Assembly: GCA_003696775.1 (NCBI GenBank)
Contig: RFFS01000143.1
Span: 1-44,357 of the forward strand
Direction of reading: 5' to 3'
Source of the DNA: Calditrichota bacterium
GTDB taxonomy: Bacteria > Calditrichota > Calditrichia > Calditrichales > J004
Length of the DNA stretch: 44,357 nt
How positions within the stretch are numbered: position 1 is the stretch's first letter; each line of letters begins with the position of its first letter. This document shows positions 19,053 to 24,616 of this stretch, piece after piece. Below the pieces are notes generated by a model. It searched no databases. It had not been told where the DNA came from and worked only from the letters and a program-made list of their open reading frames with translations. A program made the translations under genes and the position numbers.

Positions 19053-20067
19053 ACCGCTTTTACTGCTTGCCGCGGCGGTGGCCTTTTTGTGGCATTGCGA
19101 TGTCAATTTGCGCCCCACCACCATGGGCCTGCAATACCGTATTTTTGTCTTTGCCGATTCCCTGCTTTGGCGGGAAGTGGGCAATGACGTGGAAAGTTAT
19201 TTTAACGATTTTGTTTACACACCGAAAGCCGAACGCAGTTTTGTGGTGACCTGGAAACCGTTGCGGGAATTGAATGATTACAGCAGCCGCATGAACATTT
19301 TTTTTCTTGGCACAACCCAACCGGGTTCCGAAGTGAATGATTATCTGCTTAAAATCGTACCGGCGGAATTTATACGGCAAGTGAACGCCAATCAGGCTTT
19401 TTATTTCTTTAAAGACAATCTGCTGGCGAACGGCCAGCTCAGCGTGTTTATGATGGCCCGTGACACGGAAACCTTTAAACAACAATTTAAACGGTTGCGC
19501 AAAAAGATTTTGGAAGGATTTCGAGAAAAATACTATGCCCGTCTTGAAGAAAGCATGTTTGAAAAAGCCGAGCAATTTGATCTGGAAAAACTGATTGCCG
19601 ATCGCTTCGGTTATCGTATTCGCGTGCAGCACGATTATTTTCTGGCCACGACCGAACCGGCCAACGATTATATCTGGCTGAGGCGCATCGATCCGGATCG
19701 CTCTGTTTCCATTTGGCGTGTGGACAACTTACCCGATGCGCCGGACCGCATGGACCTGATCCGGGAACGGGACCGCATGGCTGCCCTTTATTACAGCGGT
19801 GATACGGTGTTTACGGAAGACGCCCGGGTGGACAGTGTGCGGTTTGCCGGTCGCCCGGCCCTCAAACTGACCGGTTCCTGGATCAATGACTCTTTGTTGG
19901 TCGGCGGACCGTTCCGTACCTGGTTTTTCCGCAAGCAACCCAAGGGCGAATGGTACGCGTTGGACGTCTCCGTAATGGCGCCGAACAAAAAAAAGACACC
20001 GTTCCTCGATCAATTGGAAGTCATCGCCCGTTCGTTTTCTTTTAAAGATGATCCTTACAATAAATAG
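19036..20067 (+). CDS. DUF4837-family putative lipoprotein
   Basis: The protein has 343 residues. The TTG start at 19036 has AGGAG 10 bases upstream and overlaps the previous gene by 17 bases. The leader ends in F-L-W-H-C, so Cys21 is a possible but atypical lipidation site, with Asp at +2. The body matches DUF4837: a Y-R-I-F-V-F-A-D block early, a central R-x-R-V-Q-H-D-Y-F segment, and a C-terminal region rich in aromatic strands. Function is unknown. An envelope location is inferred from the leader and from its membrane-protein neighbours. Confidence 0.75.
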   Translation: MKKVYKPLLLLAAAVAFLWHCDVNLRPTTMGLQYRIFVFADSLLWREVGNDVESYFNDFVYTPKAERSFVVTWKPLRELNDYSSRMNIFFLGTTQPGSEVNDYLLKIVPAEFIRQVNANQAFYFFKDNLLANGQLSVFMMARDTETFKQQFKRLRKKILEGFREKYYARLEESMFEKAEQFDLEKLIADRFGYRIRVQHDYFLATTEPANDYIWLRRIDPDRSVSIWRVDNLPDAPDRMDLIRERDRMAALYYSGDTVFTEDARVDSVRFAGRPALKLTGSWINDSLLVGGPFRTWFFRKQPKGEWYALDVSVMAPNKKKTPFLDQLEVIARSFSFKDDPYNK

Positions 20068-20088
20068 ATAATAGTAGGAAGAATAAGA

Positions 20089-20547
20089 ATGAACAAAATA
20101 GCCATTTTACTGGGCAGTAAAAACGATATGCCTTTTGTAGATGCCGCCCGCGCTTATTTGGAATATTTTGATTTGCCTTATGAAGTGCATGTCAGTTCGG
20201 CGCACCGTGATCCGGAAAAAGTCCGTGCTTTTTGCATGGATGCCCGCGACCGCGGTTTTGGCGTGATAATAGCCGCGGCAGGCATGGCCGCACATTTGGC
20301 AGGCGCCGTTGCCGCGCACACCACTCTGCCTGTTTTGGGCGTGCCGCTTCCCGGTGGTGTTTTGGACGGTGTGGATGCCCTGCTTTCCACCGTACAGATG
20401 CCGGCCGGTGTGCCGGTTGCCACTTTTGCCGTGGGAAAAGCCGGCATGCGTAACGCGGTGGTCTTTGCCACCGAAATGTTTGCGATTACCGATCCCGGTC
20501 TGGTGGCCAGGCTCAAGGCTTTTAAAGAACAGGGAAGCCGATTGTAA
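20089..20547 (+). CDS. purE: N5-carboxyaminoimidazole ribonucleotide mutase
   Basis: The protein has 152 residues. PurE moves the carboxyl group on the purine precursor N5-CAIR to give CAIR. Visible features are G-S-K-N-D-M at the N-terminus, the S-S-A-H-R-D-P active-site segment, A-A-A-G-M-A-A-H-L, and the G-V-P-L-P-G-G loop. The A-H-R-D-P and A-A-H-L forms suggest the class I (mutase) type, which requires PurK; purK is not in this window. GTAGGAAG provides a ribosome binding site. It is the last gene before a new promoter. Confidence 0.95.
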   Translation: MNKIAILLGSKNDMPFVDAARAYLEYFDLPYEVHVSSAHRDPEKVRAFCMDARDRGFGVIIAAAGMAAHLAGAVAAHTTLPVLGVPLPGGVLDGVDALLSTVQMPAGVPVATFAVGKAGMRNAVVFATEMFAITDPGLVARLKAFKEQGSRL

Positions 20548-20552
20548 CGCGT

Positions 20553-20581
20553 TTGCAGGTAGTGAAACGATTTGGTAAATT
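20553..20581 (+). promoter_or_regulatory. Predicted promoter for the RmlD-like/GT2/accA run
   Basis: TTGCAG (20553-20558), a 17-base spacer, then TAAATT (20576-20581). It lies in the 65-base gap after purE, about 31 bases before the next ATG, and has the same geometry as the promoters at 7578, 23248 and 34539. Confidence 0.55.
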
Positions 20582-20612
20582 TTTAATCTTTACAAAATAA
20601 CATGGAATCCGG

Positions 20613-21515
20613 ATGACAAAGGTTGTTGTGTTCGGCTCTAATGGATTGTTGGGCCAAAGTCTTGTGGATCGATTTAAGGGGTATGAGCTTTACGCCGCCA
20701 GCCGTAACGTAGTCAATAAAAGCGGTATAGCGGAAGAGCGGTACACATCTCTGGATATGGCAAACCGTCAGATGATGAAGGAATATTTGCGTGCCATCCG
20801 GCCGGATATCATCATCAATGCCGCCGCTTATACCAATGTGGACGGTTGTGAAACCGACACCGAAGCCTGTTGGGCCGGAAATGTACGCGCCGTGGAAAAT
20901 ATCATTGACGGTTGTGACAGTTGTCAGCCGGTTTTGGTGCAGGTCTCCACGGATTATGTGTTTGACGGAAGTCAGGGCCACTATCATGAGCAGGATACGC
21001 CGCACCCACTGGGGAATTATGCGCGCAGTAAACTGGCCGCGGAAAACATTGTCAGTCAAAGCCCTTTTCAACATATAATTGCCCGCACGCAGGTGATTTA
21101 CGGATATGGTCATCAATTGCGTCACAACTTTGCCACATGGGTCATCAGCCGTCTTTCCGCGGAGAAAAACATACGGGTGGTAACGGATCAGATTGGCAAC
21201 CCCACTTATGTGGAAGACCTGGCCGAAGGCATTGCCCGTCTTCTGGAAGCCCGGGAATACGGCCTGTTTCATATTGCCGGATCGGAAATCATCAGTCGCT
21301 ATGATTTTGCCCTGAAAATCGCGGAGGTTTTCGGTTTTGACACACAACTGATCGAGGCCATTACCAGTGATGAATTTAAACAGGCCGCGCCGCGCCCCAT
21401 GAATTCCTCCTTTGTCATCGATAAACTTGTCAACCGAACGGGCTGGGAGCCGGGAGATGTTGCTTCCGGATTGCAGCGCTTAAAAATAAAATTGGCGGAA
21501 CAACAACATGGTTGA
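20613..21515 (+). CDS. RmlD-like dTDP-4-dehydrorhamnose reductase / SDR
   Basis: The protein has 300 residues, the normal RmlD length. The N-terminal NAD(P)-binding motif is G-S-N-G-L-L-G (about 8-14). Asn-Ala-Ala-Ala-Tyr-Thr follows near 69-74, the S-T-D-Y-V-F-D-G strand near 112-119, and the catalytic Y-A-R-S-K. The C-terminal R-P-x-N-S motif of the substrate-binding half is present (P-R-P-M-N-S-S). RmlD makes dTDP-L-rhamnose, but rmlA/B/C are absent here, and related SDRs (including MAT2B-like proteins) share these motifs. It overlaps the next gene by 8 bases. Confidence 0.8.
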   Translation: MTKVVVFGSNGLLGQSLVDRFKGYELYAASRNVVNKSGIAEERYTSLDMANRQMMKEYLRAIRPDIIINAAAYTNVDGCETDTEACWAGNVRAVENIIDGCDSCQPVLVQVSTDYVFDGSQGHYHEQDTPHPLGNYARSKLAAENIVSQSPFQHIIARTQVIYGYGHQLRHNFATWVISRLSAEKNIRVVTDQIGNPTYVEDLAEGIARLLEAREYGLFHIAGSEIISRYDFALKIAEVFGFDTQLIEAITSDEFKQAAPRPMNSSFVIDKLVNRTGWEPGDVASGLQRLKIKLAEQQHG

Positions 21516-22233
21516 TGCATCTAAGGCGCTGATTGTTATCCCTACGTACAACGAAAAAGACAACGTAAAACGGCTTGTGGCCGATATTCATTTTTATCAG
21601 CCTGAAGTGCATATCTTATTTGTGGATGATAATTCACCGGATGGCACGGCGGATATCATTCGCGACATACAAAAAGAGAACGACCGCATCCATTTGTTGG
21701 AACGTCCCGGTAAAATGGGGCTGGGTAGTGCCTATCTTGCCGGCTTTAAATACGCCCTGAGCCGGGGATATGATTTTATTTTTGAGATGGATGCCGATTT
21801 TTCCCATGACCCCAAAGAGATCCCGGCCTTTCTTAAAAATATAGAAGAGAACGATCTGGTCCTGGGTTCGCGCTACATTAAAGGGGTGAATGTGGTGAAC
21901 TGGCCGTTGCGCCGCTTGCTGTTGAGTTATTTCGCCAATGTATATACACGTTTGGCCACCGGACTGCCGGTAAGAGATGCCACCGGTGGTTTTAAATGCT
22001 TCCGCCGTGAGGTCTTGGAAAGCATTGATTTTAAAGAGATTAAATCTAATGGCTATGCCTTCCAGATTGAACTGACTTTCCGAGCGTGGAAAAAAGGATT
22101 TCGAATTAAGGAAATACCTATTATCTTTATAGACCGCGTGGCGGGGGTGTCGAAACTATCAAAGTCGATAATGTGGGAAGCCATTTTTCTGGTTTGGAAA
22201 TTACGCTTCGCCAGCATGTTTAATAAAATTTAA
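21508..22233 (+). CDS. Polyprenol-phosphate mannose synthase-like GT2
   Basis: The protein has 241 residues, the compact soluble DPM1/Ppm1 form. Motifs include [11 protein letters not shown] (about 9-19), [10 protein letters not shown], the D-A-D-F-S-H-D-P catalytic/metal segment (about 94-101), G-S-R-Y-I-K-G, and the [11 protein letters not shown] block characteristic of DPM-type enzymes. It would transfer mannose (or another hexose) from GDP-mannose to polyprenyl phosphate on the cytoplasmic face. Three features of the window fit: a GDP-mannose pyrophosphorylase at 40800, a UPF0104 protein at 18066 and a DUF2723 GT-C at 15426. Donor specificity is inferred. Confidence 0.87.
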   Translation: MVDASKALIVIPTYNEKDNVKRLVADIHFYQPEVHILFVDDNSPDGTADIIRDIQKENDRIHLLERPGKMGLGSAYLAGFKYALSRGYDFIFEMDADFSHDPKEIPAFLKNIEENDLVLGSRYIKGVNVVNWPLRRLLLSYFANVYTRLATGLPVRDATGGFKCFRREVLESIDFKEIKSNGYAFQIELTFRAWKKGFRIKEIPIIFIDRVAGVSKLSKSIMWEAIFLVWKLRFASMFNKI

Positions 22234-22247
22234 CCATAGGATACATT

Positions 22248-23222
22248 ATGGCCACGGATAAAAAAGTTGTGGTACTGGAGTTTGAAAAGCCGGTCCACGA
22301 GCTGGAAGAAAAAATTAAAGAGATGCGCGCCTACACGGAAAAAACGGGCATGGACTTGTCCGAAGATATCAAACGTCTCGAAGAAAAAGCCGCGGAGTTG
22401 CGTAAGGAAATTTACAGCAACCTGAGCCGCTGGCAGCGTGTGCAGTTGGCGCGTCATCCCAAACGGCCGTATTCACTGGATTATATCGAACGCATCACCG
22501 GTTATTTTGAAGAGCTACACGGCGATCGCCGCTTTGCCGAAGACCATGCCATTGTGGCCGGCCTGGCCCGACTGGATAAATATACGGTGGTGATCATCGG
22601 TCAGCAAAAAGGGAGGGACACCAAATCAAATATTTATCGCAATTTCGGCATGCCCAACCCCGAAGGGTATCGTAAGGCGCTGCGTATATTTGAATTAGCC
22701 GCTAAATTTAACAAGCCGGTCATAACACTAATCGACACACCGGGCGCCTATCCCGGACTGGGCGCCGAGGAACGGGGACAAGCCGAAGCCATTGCCCGCA
22801 ATTTATTCGAAATGGCCCGTCTTCCGGTACCTATTATTACCGTTGTTATCGGAGAGGGCGCCTCCGGCGGTGCCCTGGGCATAGGCGTGGGCGATCGTAT
22901 TCTGATGATGGAAAACGCCTGGTACTCGGTTATCAGCCCGGAAGGTTGCGCGGCCATATTATGGCGCGATGCCGCCAAAGCTCCGCAGGCCGCCGAAGCC
23001 ATGAAGGTGACTGCCGCCGACCTAGTGGACCTGGAGATTGTGGATGAAGTGATCAGGGAGCCCGAAGGGGGCGCCCATAACGATGCCGATGCCGCGGCCG
23101 ATGCGGTAAAAAAAGCCATCGTGACTCATCTGAAAGAGTTGATGAAACTTTCGCCGGAAAAACTGATCGAACAACGACTGGAAAAATATGCCCGTATGGG
23201 CGCCTGGGTGGAAAAAGGCTAA
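22248..23222 (+). CDS. accA: Acetyl-CoA carboxylase carboxyltransferase subunit alpha
   Basis: The protein has 324 residues and is full length. It forms the carboxyltransferase with AccD, making malonyl-CoA for fatty-acid synthesis. An N-terminal helical segment with L-E-x-K-I-K-E and [13 protein letters not shown]-x-R-P is typical. The crotonase-like core has I-D-T-P-G-A-Y-P-G and [11 protein letters not shown] oxyanion segments, then [13 protein letters not shown]. It follows the GT2 gene by 14 bases. accD is not in the window. Confidence 0.97.
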   Translation: MATDKKVVVLEFEKPVHELEEKIKEMRAYTEKTGMDLSEDIKRLEEKAAELRKEIYSNLSRWQRVQLARHPKRPYSLDYIERITGYFEELHGDRRFAEDHAIVAGLARLDKYTVVIIGQQKGRDTKSNIYRNFGMPNPEGYRKALRIFELAAKFNKPVITLIDTPGAYPGLGAEERGQAEAIARNLFEMARLPVPIITVVIGEGASGGALGIGVGDRILMMENAWYSVISPEGCAAILWRDAAKAPQAAEAMKVTAADLVDLEIVDEVIREPEGGAHNDADAAADAVKKAIVTHLKELMKLSPEKLIEQRLEKYARMGAWVEKG

Positions 23223-23235
23223 ATGCCCTTCCATA

Positions 23236-23271
23236 AAAGCGTTGTACTTGACTTATATGAGTCACCGCTTT
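23236..23271. promoter_or_regulatory. Inverted repeat overlapping the porV promoter, candidate operator
   Basis: An inner palindrome TGACT (23249-23253) / AGTCA (23260-23264) has a 6-base centre and is nested within AAAGCG (23236-23241) / CGCTTT (23266-23271). It covers the -35 and spacer of the predicted promoter. It could be an operator, or a weak accA terminator hairpin followed by a T-rich stretch. Confidence 0.4.
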
Positions 23272-23276
23272 ATATT
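23248..23276 (+). promoter_or_regulatory. Predicted promoter for porV leader
   Basis: TTGACT (23248-23253), an exact 17-base spacer, then TATATT (23271-23276). This is the closest match to sigma-70 consensus in the window. The expected transcription start near 23283 would give a ~190-base 5' leader before the porV ATG. Confidence 0.7.
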
Positions 23277-23303
23277 TCAATTTCAAATTTTTTTGGGAGA
23301 AAA

Positions 23304-23453
23304 GCGTATAAGCTGTTTGTTAAAGGAACTATAATCTAATTTCTGAATTGAGATAAATCAGGAAAGTACTACCTTTAACAGGCAGCTTATTTACGGTACC
23401 GTTTAACCGGCTAAGTGGAAAAGGTAGATACTTTCCATTTAACCGGTTTTTTT
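23304..23453 (+). promoter_or_regulatory. Structured 5' leader with terminator/antiterminator, candidate riboswitch or attenuator
   Basis: Three competing pairings are visible. (a) A long upstream stem: ATAAGCTG (23308-23315) with CAGCTTAT (23383-23390), and GTTAAAGG (23319-23326) with CCTTTAAC (23372-23379), separated by a 3x3 internal loop. (b) An antiterminator-like stem: GGAAAGTACTACCTTT (23361-23376) with AAAGGTAGATACTTTCC (23420-23436), 16 pairs with one bulged A. (c) The terminator at 23405-23448. Pairing (b) shares bases with both (a) and (c), so the folds exclude each other. The large loop of (a) (23327-23371) also holds a small CTGA/TCAG hairpin. I recognise no known riboswitch class, and no convincing leader peptide lies downstream of the predicted start. 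Confidence 0.7.
23405..23453 (+). terminator. Intrinsic terminator inside the porV leader
   Basis: A 17-position stem (AACCGGCTAAGTGGAAA at 23405-23421 with TTTCCATTTAACCGGTT at 23432-23448; one C-A mismatch, one G-U) has a 10-base loop and a T tract to 23453. It ends just 4 bases before the AAGGAGG ribosome binding site of porV, as expected for premature termination control rather than an operon end. Confidence 0.8.
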
Positions 23454-23471
23454 ATTTAAGGAGGAATTATC

Positions 23472-24563
23472 ATGTTAAAACGCATTGCAGCGCTGCTGAT
23501 AATGTTAACAGGGACAACATCCCTTTGGGCACAAGGTGCCGGCGAAGCGGCCGTTCCCTTTTTGCTCATCAACCCGGGTGCGCGCGCGGGCGGCATGGGG
23601 GAAGCCGGTGTGGCGCTAGCCACGGACGCAACGGCCATTTACTGGAATCCGGGCGGGCTGGCCTTTCAATACAATGATCCCGAAACCGACCATCCCGGAG
23701 AAGTATCCCTGATGCACGCCAAATGGCTGCCGCAATTCAATTTCAGCGATTTGTTTTATGATTTTCTGGCCGCCCGTTATTACGTGGATGATATTGGAAT
23801 GCTGGGCTTGGGCATCACGTTTTTGAATCTCGGTGAAAACGTGGCCACCAGCACCACCGGTCAGGAGTATGATCGATTTCGTTCCCAGGAGTACGCTTTT
23901 ACCCTCTCTTATGCCACACGGATTCAATCCAATCTGGGTCTGGGAGTGAACCTGAAGTTGATTCGTAGCGAGTTGGCGCCGGAAAGCATCAATGTGGGTA
24001 ATGAAAGCACCAACGGCCGTGCCACCGGGGTTGCCGTGGATGTGGGCGTGCTGTGGAAACCCGATTATGATATGTTTGATAACAAACTGACACTGGGCGC
24101 CAACCTCTCCAACTTTGGCCCGGCTATTTTCTATAACGATGAAGCACAGTCCGATCCCCTGCCCACCAATTTACGCCTCGGGCTGGCTTATGACCTGCTC
24201 GATGATGAATTCAATCAGATGACACTCATCTACGACGCCAATAAGCCGCTGTACCGGCGCGATGGCAGCAAGGCCGAAAATTTTATCACGGCTGCATTTT
24301 ATTCCAGTTGGGTAAAAGGCAAAATTTCCGATCGTTGGAATGCGGTTACCCATTCCGTGGGCCTGGAATATGTTTATGGTAACCTGATTGCCTTGCGTAC
24401 CGGTTATTTTTATGAACATGAACAGGCCGGTGGTCGCCAATTCCTTACTTTTGGCGCCGGTCTGAAATACGATATCTTCCGGTTTGACTTCGGTTATATT
24501 TCCGATGATAAGGACAGCCCCCTTTCCGACACAATCCGTTACTCCCTTGCTGTCCAGTTCTGA
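23472..24563 (+). CDS. porV: PorV, type IX secretion outer-membrane shuttle protein
   Basis: The protein has 363 residues. A signal peptide ends in L-W-A-Q. The mature N-terminus has the canonical PorV pattern F-L-L-I-N-P-G-A-R-A-G-G-M-G-E-A-G-V-A, then A-T-A-I-Y-W-N-P-G-G-L-A-F. Barrel strands with aromatic girdles follow, ending in a typical terminal strand (Y-S-L-A-V-Q-F). PorV is the 14-strand outer-membrane protein that collects cargo from the translocon and delivers it to PorU. AAGGAGG lies 7 bases upstream of the ATG. It is a single-gene unit with its own promoter, structured leader and terminator, unlike the porU-linked paralogue at 2880. Confidence 0.87.
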   Translation: MLKRIAALLIMLTGTTSLWAQGAGEAAVPFLLINPGARAGGMGEAGVALATDATAIYWNPGGLAFQYNDPETDHPGEVSLMHAKWLPQFNFSDLFYDFLAARYYVDDIGMLGLGITFLNLGENVATSTTGQEYDRFRSQEYAFTLSYATRIQSNLGLGVNLKLIRSELAPESINVGNESTNGRATGVAVDVGVLWKPDYDMFDNKLTLGANLSNFGPAIFYNDEAQSDPLPTNLRLGLAYDLLDDEFNQMTLIYDANKPLYRRDGSKAENFITAAFYSSWVKGKISDRWNAVTHSVGLEYVYGNLIALRTGYFYEHEQAGGRQFLTFGAGLKYDIFRFDFGYISDDKDSPLSDTIRYSLAVQF

Positions 24564-24575
24564 TTCCAATCACGG

Positions 24576-24598
24576 GCCCCGTTCCGGCGGGGCTTTTT
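24576..24598 (+). terminator. Intrinsic terminator after porV
   Basis: GCCCCG (24576-24581) pairs with CGGGGC (24588-24593) across a 6-base loop, followed by TTTTT. It sits 12 bases after the porV stop. Confidence 0.85.
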
Positions 24599-24616
24599 CA
24601 TTCTCATCTTAAAGAT

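Noticed and set aside
23257-23334. 25-codon frame (ATG 23257) in the porV leader as a possible attenuator leader peptide
   Set aside because: Its ATG lies upstream of the predicted transcription start and has no ribosome binding site; it shows no run of one regulatory amino acid.
23393-23402. Palindrome ACGGTACCGT in the porV leader as an operator
   Set aside because: It lies within the transcribed leader between the pairing arms and is better explained as part of the RNA structure; no second copy supports an operator.
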